NCBI RefSeq assembly: GCF_030506305.1
Contig: NZ_CP119421.1
Coordinates: forward strand, 1,837,501-1,901,500
Direction of reading: 5' to 3'
DNA from: Porifericola rhodea
GTDB lineage: Bacteria; Bacteroidota; Bacteroidia; Cytophagales; Cyclobacteriaceae
DNA: 64,000 bases
Part shown: positions 9,969 through 18,667 of the stretch, piece by piece
Position numbering within the stretch: position 1 is the first letter of the stretch
Layout of the letters: every line of letters starts with the position of its first letter
Notes under the pieces: model-generated
The model's input: only the letters and a program-made list of their open reading frames with translations
Database searches by the model: none
Told to the model about the DNA's origin: nothing
Made by a program: the position numbers and the translations under genes

Positions 9969-9998
9969 TTTGTGATGCCGTTAAAATACTTAAATTTG
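9969..9998 (+). promoter_or_regulatory. Bacteroidota promoter (-33 TTTG, -7 TAAATTTG)
   Basis: TTTG at 9969-9972 and TAAATTTG at 9991-9998 are separated by 18 bases, close to the Bacteroidota consensus. The predicted start near 10004 gives a leader of about 49 bases before the gene at 10053. Confidence 0.6.
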
Positions 9999-10052
9999 AA
10001 ACGTAGGAACGTAAATAATGATTCTAACAATAACAATTTTTAAACAAGCCGT

Positions 10053-10574
10053 ATGGAATTAGTCGTAGAGTTTGCCAAACTTATTTTACCTGCCGCCATC
10101 GTTTTATATGCCATGTACCTTACTGTAAAGTCATTTCTGGATAAAGAGATGGCTCAAAAAATGGTAGACATTAAAGCTCAGAACTCTGCTGCTATAGTAC
10201 CAACCCGTCTGCAGGCTTATGAAAGAATTACTCTTTTTCTAGAAAGAATAAGCCCAAATAATCTGGTTTACCGTCTGAATGACAGCAGCTATTCTGCCAA
10301 AGAGTTTCATCAAATACTGATTTCTAACATACGCGAAGAGTTTAACCACAACTTATCTCAGCAGGTATATGTAAGCGACGAAGTATGGAGCATGGCCAAA
10401 AATGCTATGGAAGATGTAATACTTAGTATAAACCAGGCGGCGCAAAACTTAGATGACAAGGCTCGTAGTATTGACTTAGGCCGTAAAGTGATAGATCAGC
10501 AAATGCAGGGAGATACAGATGCCATAGGACAAGCTTTGGCAGCGCTTAAAAGCGAAGTGCGACAAAACTTCTGA
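10053..10574 (+). CDS. Conserved membrane-anchored protein of unknown function
   Basis: A 173-residue protein with one N-terminal transmembrane helix (residues 7-28) and a cytoplasmic, mostly helical remainder. It contains PTRLQAYERITLFLERISP and ends in a helix-rich acidic/basic tail. I associate this layout with a conserved Bacteroidota family of unknown function. It has its own promoter and precedes the YkvA gene by 56 bases, so the two may share a transcript. No enzyme motif is visible. Confidence 0.7.
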   Translation: MELVVEFAKLILPAAIVLYAMYLTVKSFLDKEMAQKMVDIKAQNSAAIVPTRLQAYERITLFLERISPNNLVYRLNDSSYSAKEFHQILISNIREEFNHNLSQQVYVSDEVWSMAKNAMEDVILSINQAAQNLDDKARSIDLGRKVIDQQMQGDTDAIGQALAALKSEVRQNF

Positions 10575-10630
10575 TGTAACCGTAAGTCTGTATATACAGT
10601 TAAATAAGGTGATAATGAATAAATCACTTT

Positions 10631-11059
10631 ATGGCGGACGACGATAAGAAATTTACAGCAGATAATGGTAGTTTTTGGAAAGCAAAAAAGCGTGCATCCG
10701 GAATTCTCAAAGATCCTGAGCGTCTGAAAAAGTTGTTAACTAACTCTGCACAAAAGATAAGAGAAGTTGGTAACGACAATGAAAGTCTTCAAAGACTAAA
10801 AGATCAGGTAAACACGCTCAACCGTATGATCCGTGCCTATGCCAAAGGAGAATATCGGAATATTCCCTGGAAGAATGCACTCATGATAACTGCTGGTATT
10901 GTCTACTTCGTTACGCCACTTGATCTCATCCCTGACTTTATTCCACTCACAGGTTTCCTGGACGACCTTACCGTACTCATGTGGGTATTTAATTCTGTAA
11001 GAGGTAGTATAGAAGAGTTTGAAGACTGGGAAAACTCACAGGCGGAACAAGTCAAGTAA
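10631..11059 (+). CDS. YkvA-family (DUF1232) small membrane protein
   Basis: A 142-residue protein. After about 60 charged helical residues it carries the DUF1232 core: a single hydrophobic hairpin with the family block YFVTPLDLIPDFIPLTGFLDD near residues 94-115. Function of the family is unknown, although YkvA-type proteins are common in bacterial membranes. It ends 13 bases before the downstream thioredoxin-fold gene. Confidence 0.85.
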   Translation: MADDDKKFTADNGSFWKAKKRASGILKDPERLKKLLTNSAQKIREVGNDNESLQRLKDQVNTLNRMIRAYAKGEYRNIPWKNALMITAGIVYFVTPLDLIPDFIPLTGFLDDLTVLMWVFNSVRGSIEEFEDWENSQAEQVK

Positions 11060-11072
11060 TTTAAATTTTGTT

Positions 11073-11684
11073 ATGAATTCAGTAATCACGCAGAAGCACA
11101 TAGATAGAGCTATGTCTTACGACCAGTATTTGACTTTAGTAAAACAACTACTGGATGAAAATAGAACAACGGGCAATAACCAAAGCCCGGCTATGCTGGA
11201 ATATACCAAGTTAAATGCTCAGCGCATGCGCCGACTTAATAAGACTATTGTGCTGGACGATCTGCTGGTAGAAAAGTTGAAATCTTCTTTTGAGCCACAG
11301 ATATGGCTGGTTGTTACCGAAGCTTGGTGTGGAGATGCAGCACAAAATATTCCTTTGCTGGCTAAAATGGCTGAACAAAGTGAAAATATTGATCTTAAGT
11401 TAATCCTTAGAGATGAGTATCCGGAAGTAATAGATGGCTATTTAACAAACGGAGGACGTGCAATTCCAAAACTGATTAGCCTGACGTCACAATTGGAAGA
11501 GATAGGCAGTTGGGGGCCACGCCCCCAAATAGCTCATCAACTGGTAGCTACTTATAAAGCAAACCCTGATGTTGATAAAAAAGTGTTTAACGAGGCAGTA
11601 CAGGGCTGGTATGCTAAAGATAAGACCAAAAGTATGCAGCAGGAGTTTATTATGCTCCTGGATAAATGGCTGAAAAAAGTTTAA
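11073..11684 (+). CDS. Thioredoxin-fold protein with AWCGD motif
   Basis: A 203-residue cytoplasmic protein. The central region has WLVVTEAWCGDAAQNIP, a thioredoxin-like active-site loop with one cysteine (C-G-D instead of CXXC), followed by DEYPEVID and a cis-Pro region GGRAIPKLI. These match the Bacteroidota and Firmicutes thioredoxin_9-like group; without the second Cys, ordinary disulfide exchange is not expected. The ATG at 11073 is preferred, since a longer frame from 11019 would overlap the YkvA gene. The stop (11682-11684) lies 6 bases before the TTG start of the next gene. Confidence 0.78.
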   Translation: MNSVITQKHIDRAMSYDQYLTLVKQLLDENRTTGNNQSPAMLEYTKLNAQRMRRLNKTIVLDDLLVEKLKSSFEPQIWLVVTEAWCGDAAQNIPLLAKMAEQSENIDLKLILRDEYPEVIDGYLTNGGRAIPKLISLTSQLEEIGSWGPRPQIAHQLVATYKANPDVDKKVFNEAVQGWYAKDKTKSMQQEFIMLLDKWLKKV

Positions 11685-11690
11685 GCTAGT

Positions 11691-12722
11691 TTGGACTCAC
11701 TTACACAAGCTGTACTAGGTGCTACAGTAGGCGAACTGGTACTAGGCAAAAAAGTTGGCAATAAGGCTCCCCTTTGGGGGGCCATAGCCGGTACCATACC
11801 GGATCTAGACGTTCTGCTAAATTTTTTTGTTAGAGACGTACAGAGCACACTCTGGCATCGTACATTTTCGCATTCATTTATCTTCCTTACTCTTGCAGCG
11901 CCATTACTGGGGTATCTCGTTTATTACTTACACAGAAATTCAACATCCGCCAGCCCTATAGATTGGTTCTGGCTATTTTTCTGGGGATTAATCACACACC
12001 CTTTATTAGATAGCTGTACTAATTATGGCACAATGCTCTTTTATCCGTTTAGTGATTTTAGAGTAGCCTTTCGTACAATATACATCATTGACCCCTTATA
12101 TACCCTTCCATTGCTTGTAGCTACAATAGCTGTGTTGTTTATGAGAAGGAATTCCAGAACAAGAAAAAATACGGCACGTCTGGCTATCATACTTAGTACT
12201 GCCTACCTCCTACTAACTTCAGCTAATAAGCTATATGTCAACCATGTAGTAAAGCATAGCCTTGAAGAACAGCAGATAAGTCATGAGAAATTTATGAGCT
12301 CACCCACCTTTTTTAATAATTTGTTATGGTCGGTAATTGTAAAAAGCGGCTCAGATTATTATGTAGGCTATTACTCAATTTTAGATAATAAGAAGCAGAT
12401 AGATTTTAATAAGATTAGCCAACAAAAAGGTATGCTTTTGCCTTATTTACAGAAGGCGAAGGCAGAAGACCGTCAACTCATTCTGGAGCTTTTAGAGTTT
12501 ACCGAGTATTTTTATCTGCTTGAACCTGTAGGCGATAAGTTAAACCTTTACGATTTGAGGTTTGGTAAGCTTAGTGGATGGTTTGACGATGCCCAAAACT
12601 ATATTTTTACTTTCAGCATCAACTCACAGGAGGAAGAGCTTAGGATAGAAAGAGTAGATGCTAAGCTTGAACTACAAAGAGAAGATTTTTTACGTCTGCT
12701 AAAACGAACCAAAGGAAACTAA
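11691..12722 (+). CDS. Membrane-bound metal-dependent hydrolase (YdjM/DUF457 family)
   Basis: A 343-residue integral membrane protein beginning MDSLTQAVLGATVGE, the usual family N terminus. Metal-binding motifs are visible: DLDVLLNF near residue 38, WHRTFSHSF near 57, and HPLLDSCTNYGT near 103. At least four transmembrane segments precede a soluble C-terminal domain. The start codon is TTG: an in-frame TAA at 11682-11684 lies two codons upstream and no ATG lies near, so TTG is the only start that yields the conserved N terminus. The family (YdjM, LexA-regulated in E. coli) is thought to be a phospholipase-like hydrolase, with substrate unknown. Confidence 0.85.
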   Translation: MDSLTQAVLGATVGELVLGKKVGNKAPLWGAIAGTIPDLDVLLNFFVRDVQSTLWHRTFSHSFIFLTLAAPLLGYLVYYLHRNSTSASPIDWFWLFFWGLITHPLLDSCTNYGTMLFYPFSDFRVAFRTIYIIDPLYTLPLLVATIAVLFMRRNSRTRKNTARLAIILSTAYLLLTSANKLYVNHVVKHSLEEQQISHEKFMSSPTFFNNLLWSVIVKSGSDYYVGYYSILDNKKQIDFNKISQQKGMLLPYLQKAKAEDRQLILELLEFTEYFYLLEPVGDKLNLYDLRFGKLSGWFDDAQNYIFTFSINSQEEELRIERVDAKLELQREDFLRLLKRTKGN

Positions 12723-12725
12723 ACT

Positions 12726-13397
12726 ATGGAAACGAATAAAAGTGCCCTTATTGTAGGGGCTACAGGGCTTATAGGTGGTCAGCTCTTGCGTATACTTAAA
12801 CACCACCCCTACTATCAAAAAATTTACGTGCTCACTCGCCGTACGCTTGATATTAAAAATGAGCGAGTAGACGAGCTGGTTGTAGACTTTGACAAACTTA
12901 GTATAGACGAGCTGCCACAGGTAGATGATATTTATTGCTGCCTGGGTACTACCATGAAAAAAGCAGGCTCTAAAGAAGCTTTTCGTAAAGTAGATTATCA
13001 TTACCCCCTCAAGATAGCAAGCTTAGGCATAGAAAAAGGAGCGAAACAGTTTATGCTGGTTTCTTCCATGGGAGCTGATAAAAACTCACGATTTTTTTAC
13101 AATCAGGTAAAGGGAGAGGTAGAAGAAAGTTTAGGTAGCTTAGACTATCAGGCTTTGCATATTTTCCGCCCTTCTATACTTTTGGGAGAAAGAAACGAAA
13201 ACAGAACAGGTGAGCAGATCGGTCAGGTAGTCATGAAAACACTAAGCCCTCTCTTATTAGGCGGACTAAAAAACTACCGCCCTATAAAAGGAAAAAGAGT
13301 AGCACAGGCTATGTTTATCGCCGCTAAACAAAACCTGCAAAGTGCTCACCTTTTTGAGTCAGAAAAAATAAAAGTATTAGCTAAAAGCGAATTATGA
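12726..13397 (+). CDS. Atypical short-chain NAD(P)-binding oxidoreductase (HTATIP2-like)
   Basis: A 223-residue Rossmann protein. The N-terminal VGATGLIGGQLL (residues 11-22) is the GxxGxxG NAD(P)-binding loop, followed by YCCLGTTMKKAGS, a segment common in the HTATIP2/YwnB-like group, FMLVSSMGAD, YNQVKGEVE and FRPSILLG. The substrate is unknown. It is the first of a translationally coupled operon: its stop overlaps the dtd start (ATGA at 13394-13397). Confidence 0.85.
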   Translation: METNKSALIVGATGLIGGQLLRILKHHPYYQKIYVLTRRTLDIKNERVDELVVDFDKLSIDELPQVDDIYCCLGTTMKKAGSKEAFRKVDYHYPLKIASLGIEKGAKQFMLVSSMGADKNSRFFYNQVKGEVEESLGSLDYQALHIFRPSILLGERNENRTGEQIGQVVMKTLSPLLLGGLKNYRPIKGKRVAQAMFIAAKQNLQSAHLFESEKIKVLAKSEL

Positions 13398-13846
13398 TTG
13401 CCGTTACTCAACGCGTTAGTGAAGCTACAGTAAGCATTGAAAATCAGACCAAAGGAGAAATTAAACAGGGGCTAATGGTTCTGCTAGGCATAGAAGATGC
13501 CGATAAGGATGAAGATATAGAGTGGCTCAGTCGGAAACTTATTAATCTAAGAATCTTTAATGACGAAGAGGGTGTAATGAACAAAAGCCTACAGGATGTA
13601 GATGGGGATATGCTCATCGTTAGTCAGTTTACACTACATGCTAGCACCAAAAAAGGTAACCGTCCATCTTATATTAAAGCGGCAAAACCTGATGTGGCCG
13701 TACCCCTTTACGAAAAATTTATACAAGCCTGCGAAAAACAAACTGGTAAAAAGGTAGCCACGGGCGAATTTGGAGCAGATATGCAGGTGAGTTTAGTTAA
13801 TGATGGGCCTGTAACCATACTAATTGACACCAAAGACAAAAAGTAA
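13394..13846 (+). CDS. dtd: D-aminoacyl-tRNA deacylase
   Basis: The 150-residue enzyme hydrolyses D-aminoacyl-tRNA, keeping D-amino acids out of proteins. The DTD motifs are present: SQFTLHAST near residue 77 (SQFTLxA) and NDGPVTILID near the end (the NxGPxT/GP motif giving the cross-subunit Gly-cisPro). The length matches the family. It overlaps the genes on both sides by one to four bases. D-alanine metabolism elsewhere in the window (alanine racemase-like gene at 43283) gives it a plausible substrate source, though the genes are far apart. Confidence 0.95.
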   Translation: MIAVTQRVSEATVSIENQTKGEIKQGLMVLLGIEDADKDEDIEWLSRKLINLRIFNDEEGVMNKSLQDVDGDMLIVSQFTLHASTKKGNRPSYIKAAKPDVAVPLYEKFIQACEKQTGKKVATGEFGADMQVSLVNDGPVTILIDTKDKK

Positions 13847-14175
13847 TGACAATAGAAGAGGCCCAGAAGCTGGTAGATGAATGGATCAATACTACCGGCG
13901 TTCGTTATTTTAATGAACTTACCAACATGGCAATACTGACAGAGGAGGTAGGCGAAGTGGCTCGTCTAATAGCTCGGCAGTATGGAGAGCAATCATTTAA
14001 AGAGAGTGATAAAGGAAAAGAATTAGGCGATGAGTTAGCGGATGTGTTGTGGGTAATCATTTGTTTGGCCAACCAAACAGGGGTTAACTTAACTGATGCT
14101 CTAAAAAAAAACATGGATAAAAAAAACATTCGTGACAAGAATCGGCATAAAGAAAATCCAAAACTAAAACCCTAA
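13846..14175 (+). CDS. MazG-family nucleotide pyrophosphohydrolase
   Basis: A 109-residue all-alpha NTP pyrophosphohydrolase of the short MazG type. The metal-binding motif EExxE...ExxD appears as EEVGE near residue 29 and ELGDELAD near residue 63. It would hydrolyse a (d)NTP to the monophosphate plus pyrophosphate, cleaning non-canonical nucleotides. The start overlaps the dtd stop (TAATG), so translation is coupled. Together with dtd it forms a small quality-control operon. Confidence 0.9.
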   Translation: MTIEEAQKLVDEWINTTGVRYFNELTNMAILTEEVGEVARLIARQYGEQSFKESDKGKELGDELADVLWVIICLANQTGVNLTDALKKNMDKKNIRDKNRHKENPKLKP

Positions 14176-14371
14176 TACTCTAGTTAACCTTGTACTTACA
14201 TGAAGTAAGGTCGGGCTGATGTGTAATATTGGTATAATATAATTTTTCCAAATTTTAGAATAAGATTTTGTGCTGGATATTTGATGGTAAGAAAGTTTGC
14301 TATGGGCCAATAGAGCGCGATATTTGTATATATGACCCATTTTCTCTAGTCAAACTTGACCACAAAGTTAT

Positions 14372-17300
14372 ATGAAAAATCTCTTCCGAAATTCTGTATG
14401 GAGCGTAGTTATTGCTCTACTATGTTTTTTTAAAGTTCAAGCTCAACATCAGAATAATCATAATTTTTCTCCTTTGGCTTATGCCGAAATTGTTGAGCAA
14501 CTTCCTTCTGTAACAACTTTACATAATGCAAATATTGACTATTGCAGTTGGGAGCAGCTCTCAAATACTTTAAAATATAGAGTAGAGTCTCAGACGGCTT
14601 TTGTCAATGGTAAACTATATGTCATTTCAGGCTTTGGGTTTGACATCAAAATATTGTCATCTACCACGGAATATGACCCCAGTACTGATGAATGGACAGA
14701 GAAAGCACCCATACCCATACCCGTAACTCACGTAGGGGCCGTAGTGGTGGGTGATGAAATATGGGTTGCAGGAGGTTTTGAAGGAGATAACCCGGGAGTA
14801 GCAATTGATGATGTGCAAATTTACAATACCAAAACCAATGAATGGCGTTTTGGCCCATCTCTTCCAGCTAAACGAGCTTCTGCTGCTATGGCTGTAATGG
14901 GGCGTAAGCTTCATTTTATTGGAGGGCTGAAGCCCGATCGTCAGACCGATGTTTCAGAGCATTATGTGCTGGATCTGGATAATCAAAGTAAAGGCTGGTA
15001 TGAAGCTGCCGCTTTACCAGAAGCTCGTAATCACTTAAGTGCAGCTACAGTAGGAGGAAAAATTTATGCAATTGGAGGCCAGCGAGGACATGACGTAAGT
15101 ATAGAAAACACGGATTTACTGCATGCATATGACCCAGTAACTGACTCGTGGGAAAGAAAAGCGGACCTTACTTTTCCCAGGTCACATTTTGAGCCGGCCA
15201 CTTTCGTATTAGATGGAGATATCTACATTGTGGGAGGTAGAACAGAGTTTCAGTTTTTTAGACATATCACTAAATACTCTCCGGAAGAAAATAAGTGGAC
15301 CGAACTGTGTGGGCTGACAGACAGGCTCTTAGCTCCTGCTGCAAGAGTAATTAACGACTATCTATATATCACTCACGGAGGAAATGCCAATGTTCGCAAT
15401 CCTACTAATGAAGTAAGAAGAAGACCCATAGAAAGAAACTTTTCTCCAGCTATGGGATTCCTCAACCAGCAAATTGATGTTTCACTAAACAGCGGTAGTC
15501 AGACAACTATAAAGGATGCTTTGTGGGTAAAAAGCGGTAGCCCTACATATCAGCTTTCTTTCTCAGGTAACCCTTCATGGATAACTGCTGGAGGTTATTA
15601 CAATAAAACTTCTCATGAAGGTGATCAGATTGAAATTAATATCAATACTTCCGGACTTTCTGCCGGAACCTATTCTACTGTACTAAAAGCCAATGCAAAT
15701 GGGTATCAAACTGCAGAGCTTCCTATAACAGTAAGGGTAAGTGGAGCGCATGCTGCCCACAGTATATTTTTAAATGCCGGAGGAGAAAGTGTACAAATGG
15801 AAGGAAACGAATACCTTGCTGATAGCCAGTTTCCTTCTTACTACAATAGTGAGCATACTTATTCTAATAATGCCTTAAACAACATTCTTTATAGAACAGA
15901 AAGAGGTTCTACAAATGACAAAGGAAGCTTAACTTATAGCATACCTGTAGAAAACGGAGAGTATACAGTCAGGACACATCATGCCGAACTCTATTATGGC
16001 TACATCAGAAGTAATGGTGAAGGCAAAAGAGTTTTTGATATCAGTATTGAAGGAGAGCTTTTAAAAGAAGATGTAGATTTGTTTAAAGAAGGTGTAGGTA
16101 ATGGATTCCAATCAGAGGCTAAAGTATTCACTTTTGAGGATGTTGAAGTAGAAGATGGTCATCTTACAATTCAACTACAGGCATCGGTTAACAGACCTAC
16201 CATTTCTGCTATAGAAATTATTTCTAATGAGCCAGCAACTACCGAAGTATGGCTTGAGGCAGAAGATGCATTAGTAGGAAGTAACTGGATCATAGAAGAA
16301 GATGACGAAGCATCTGGAGAAGCGTATGTCACTATTAAGCCTGGTTTAAATAGTCATAGCAGTGCTCCAGAAGGAAGTTCTAATCATGTTAGTTTCAATT
16401 TTGTATTGAGTAAAGCGGGAGAGTATCAAATAAAAGCAAGAGTAAAAGCTTCCAATTCTTCTAATGACTCCTTTTGGTTCAAGGTTAACAACGGAGACTG
16501 GGTAGAATGGTGGGAAAATGTACAAACTTATGACTTCGCCTGGAAGGAGTTAGCAAATAACCCGTTCAATTTGAGCCAGGGTAACAATACAATTACTTTT
16601 GCATATCGTGAAGACGGAGCTCAACTCGACCAGCTACACATCTACAATGATGGAGATAATACAGCCCCCCCCTTGCCTCAAACATCTTTTTGGTTAGAAG
16701 CAGAATGTGCAACAATTGGAAGCAATTGGAGAGTTCGGGAAGATGACGAAGCCTCAGGCGAAGAATACCTTACCATCAGAGAAGGACTAAATAGCCATAG
16801 TAATGCTCCTATAGGAGCAGCGAATCATTTAGTTTTCAATTTTAATCTAAGTAATGCGGATTCCTATAAGATATTTGCAAGGGTAAAGGCTTCTAGTTCT
16901 GCTGATGACTCCTTCTGGTTCAAAGTCAACAATGGAACCTGGATAGAATGGGCGGAAAATGTAAAATCGTATGATTTTGACTGGAAAGAAGTAGCCAACA
17001 ACCCATTTAGTTTAAATGAGGGTAACAATACAATTACTTTTGCTTATCGTGAGGATGGAGCGCAGTTAGACAAACTTTTTGTGACAAACCAAGGAAATGT
17101 ACCTGAAGGCATGGGAGGTAGAGATATCTATTGTGATGATGATGACGAAGAAGAAGAAGATGATCGCATAGCTAAGGTAATGATCAAATCTGCTGAAGCT
17201 GAATCCACTAACAAAGAGTTAGTAGACACACCGTCAGCGCAATCCTTACTCAATGTTTATCCTAATCCTGCTAGTAATGAAATTAATATAAGATGCGGCG

Positions 17301-17485
17301 AATCTGACTTAGATAAGAACGGTAGATTTTGCTTATTTAATATACAGGGAGAAAAAGTAATGTCTGCTAAAATTGAACAAACAGAAACAGCCGTATCATT
17401 GGCACGGCTGGCAAGCGGTATCTATATTTTTCAGTATGTGGATGATAAAAAAATACTCACCCAAAAAATTCAGGTGAGCAAATAA
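14372..17485 (+). CDS. T9SS-exported Kelch/malectin protein with two carbohydrate-binding-like repeats
   Basis: A 1037-residue secreted protein. Order of parts: signal peptide (1-24, ending KVQAQ); five or so Kelch repeats forming a propeller (about 60-350, with VVVGDEIWVAGGF, GRKLHFIGG and GGKIYAIGG); a BACON/Ig-like linker (about 360-460); a malectin domain (about 465-615, with IFLNAGGESV and DVEVEDGHLTIQL); two tandem domains starting at residues 627 and 774, near-identical in motifs (DDEASGE, NSHS, DSFWFKVNNG, NNTITFAYREDGAQLD); an acidic linker DDDDEEEEDD; and a T9SS sorting domain from about 958 (VYPNPASNEINI, then ASGIYIF). This points to surface glycan binding. No catalytic residues seen. 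It is not in an operon. Confidence 0.9.
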   Translation: MKNLFRNSVWSVVIALLCFFKVQAQHQNNHNFSPLAYAEIVEQLPSVTTLHNANIDYCSWEQLSNTLKYRVESQTAFVNGKLYVISGFGFDIKILSSTTEYDPSTDEWTEKAPIPIPVTHVGAVVVGDEIWVAGGFEGDNPGVAIDDVQIYNTKTNEWRFGPSLPAKRASAAMAVMGRKLHFIGGLKPDRQTDVSEHYVLDLDNQSKGWYEAAALPEARNHLSAATVGGKIYAIGGQRGHDVSIENTDLLHAYDPVTDSWERKADLTFPRSHFEPATFVLDGDIYIVGGRTEFQFFRHITKYSPEENKWTELCGLTDRLLAPAARVINDYLYITHGGNANVRNPTNEVRRRPIERNFSPAMGFLNQQIDVSLNSGSQTTIKDALWVKSGSPTYQLSFSGNPSWITAGGYYNKTSHEGDQIEININTSGLSAGTYSTVLKANANGYQTAELPITVRVSGAHAAHSIFLNAGGESVQMEGNEYLADSQFPSYYNSEHTYSNNALNNILYRTERGSTNDKGSLTYSIPVENGEYTVRTHHAELYYGYIRSNGEGKRVFDISIEGELLKEDVDLFKEGVGNGFQSEAKVFTFEDVEVEDGHLTIQLQASVNRPTISAIEIISNEPATTEVWLEAEDALVGSNWIIEEDDEASGEAYVTIKPGLNSHSSAPEGSSNHVSFNFVLSKAGEYQIKARVKASNSSNDSFWFKVNNGDWVEWWENVQTYDFAWKELANNPFNLSQGNNTITFAYREDGAQLDQLHIYNDGDNTAPPLPQTSFWLEAECATIGSNWRVREDDEASGEEYLTIREGLNSHSNAPIGAANHLVFNFNLSNADSYKIFARVKASSSADDSFWFKVNNGTWIEWAENVKSYDFDWKEVANNPFSLNEGNNTITFAYREDGAQLDKLFVTNQGNVPEGMGGRDIYCDDDDEEEEDDRIAKVMIKSAEAESTNKELVDTPSAQSLLNVYPNPASNEINIRCGESDLDKNGRFCLFNIQGEKVMSAKIEQTETAVSLARLASGIYIFQYVDDKKILTQKIQVSK
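16250..17090 (+). repeat. Tandem domain repeat within the T9SS Kelch/malectin gene
   Basis: Two copies of a roughly 134-codon unit begin at 16250 and 16691, 441 bases apart (147 codons). Both begin with WLEAE, contain DDEASGE, DSFWFKVNNG and NNTITFAYREDGAQLD, and end near 16651 and 17090. The second copy starts WLEAECATIGS, the first WLEAEDALVGS. The units resemble a carbohydrate-binding beta-sandwich, but the family was not confirmed. Confidence 0.85.
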
Positions 17486-17492
17486 GCTATTG

Positions 17493-17523
17493 GAGGATGG
17501 GTAGCACCGTACTACTCATCCTC
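17493..17523. terminator. Hairpin at the convergent gene junction
   Basis: GAGGATGGGTAG (17493-17504) pairs with CTACTCATCCTC (17512-17523) with one G-U pair and a seven-base loop. It lies between the stop at 17485 and overlaps the stop of the opposite gene at 17512-17514. There is no T-run on either side, so it may be a bidirectional RNA end or only a coincidental stem. Confidence 0.5.
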
Positions 17524-18546
17524 ATAAATTCCAATATACATTTGACCTTGGGTATCTATAGAAGCACGGTACATCCCGGCTGTGTTAAAAGGCAAAGCAA
17601 TATTACCTTTAGCATCTATGGAGATTACTCCACCCCCTCCACCCATCTCAACCAGTTTCTCCTTAATTACCTGACTGGCAGCATCGTTTAAACTTAAGCC
17701 TTTGTATTTCATCAAAGCAGCAATGTCGTAGGCTACTACTGAACGGATAAAGTACTCTCCATGCCCGGTAGCCGATACAGCGCAACTGTTATTGTCAGCA
17801 TAGGTACCTGCTCCAATAATAGGTACATCACCTACTCTACCATACCGTTTGTTTGTCATACCTCCGGTAGAAGTAGCGGCAGCCAGGTTTCCGTCCATAT
17901 CTAAGGCTACTGCCCCTACTGTACCAAATTTTCTGTCAGGAAACTTCTGATCAAGCAGACCCTGACGATTATCACCATCATGATCTAACTGTTGCTTTTC
18001 TGTATTTTTAATACGCTGAAGCTGTTCATAACGAGTGTCTGTATAAAAATAGGATGGGTCCACAATTTCCAATCCTTGTTCCTGAGCAAATTGTTCAGCT
18101 CCTTTGCCTATCATCATCACATGGGGAGAGCTTTCCATTACAGCTCGGGCAGCGGAAATAGGGCTTTTCACAGTACTTATTCCTGCCACTGCACCTGCCT
18201 GCAAGCTTTGGCCATCCATTATGGCAGCATCCAGCTCGTTTTTGCCTTCATTTGTAAATACAGCTCCTTTGCCGGCATTAAACAGTGGAGATTCTTCCAT
18301 TATCTGAATGGCTGCTACCACCGCATCCAGGCTATTGCCACCCTCTTCCAGAATTTTATGTCCGGCCTTTAATGCCTCTTCCAGTTTAGCCCTGTACTCA
18401 GCCTCTCGCTCAGGGCTCATATTCTCACGTTTAATGGTACCAGCACCCCCATGTATTGCTATAGCTACCTTCCCTCTGGTTTGGTTCTGGCCTAAAACGC
18501 TAGTGCTTATAAATAGCAGAATAAAAAAGTATATAAATCTTTTCAT
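17512..18546 (-). CDS. Isoaspartyl peptidase / L-asparaginase, plant type
   Basis: A 344-residue Ntn-hydrolase precursor with a signal peptide (residues 1-19, ending SVLGQ), so it is exported. The catalytic nucleophile Thr209 follows the cleavage site in KFGTVGAVALDMDG, giving a small C-terminal subunit of about 136 residues after autoproteolysis. IHGGAGTIKR at the N terminus and GATSTGGMTNKRYGRVGD-type blocks (AATSTGGMTNKRYGRVGD is present) are characteristic. It would cleave isoaspartyl dipeptides and asparagine. It has no neighbour that explains its role. Confidence 0.92.
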   Translation of the reverse strand: MKRFIYFFILLFISTSVLGQNQTRGKVAIAIHGGAGTIKRENMSPEREAEYRAKLEEALKAGHKILEEGGNSLDAVVAAIQIMEESPLFNAGKGAVFTNEGKNELDAAIMDGQSLQAGAVAGISTVKSPISAARAVMESSPHVMMIGKGAEQFAQEQGLEIVDPSYFYTDTRYEQLQRIKNTEKQQLDHDGDNRQGLLDQKFPDRKFGTVGAVALDMDGNLAAATSTGGMTNKRYGRVGDVPIIGAGTYADNNSCAVSATGHGEYFIRSVVAYDIAALMKYKGLSLNDAASQVIKEKLVEMGGGGGVISIDAKGNIALPFNTAGMYRASIDTQGQMYIGIYEDE

Positions 18547-18616
18547 ATCGGTTAAGATTTGTTCAAAAGCCTAAGATACAGAAAGTTATATAAAAGCATA
18601 TAGCTGGAGTTTAGGC

Positions 18617-18647
18617 AAAAAAAAACGCAGCTTCATCAGCTGCGTTT
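18617..18647 (-). terminator. Intrinsic terminator for the AsmA gene
   Basis: AAACGCAGC (18623-18631) pairs with GCTGCGTTT (18639-18647). In the minus direction the hairpin is followed by a run of Ts (the A-run at 18617-18625), as expected for a rho-independent end downstream of the AsmA gene, whose stop lies at 18668. Confidence 0.85.
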
Positions 18648-18667
18648 AAAATTAAGTTTAAACTGAG

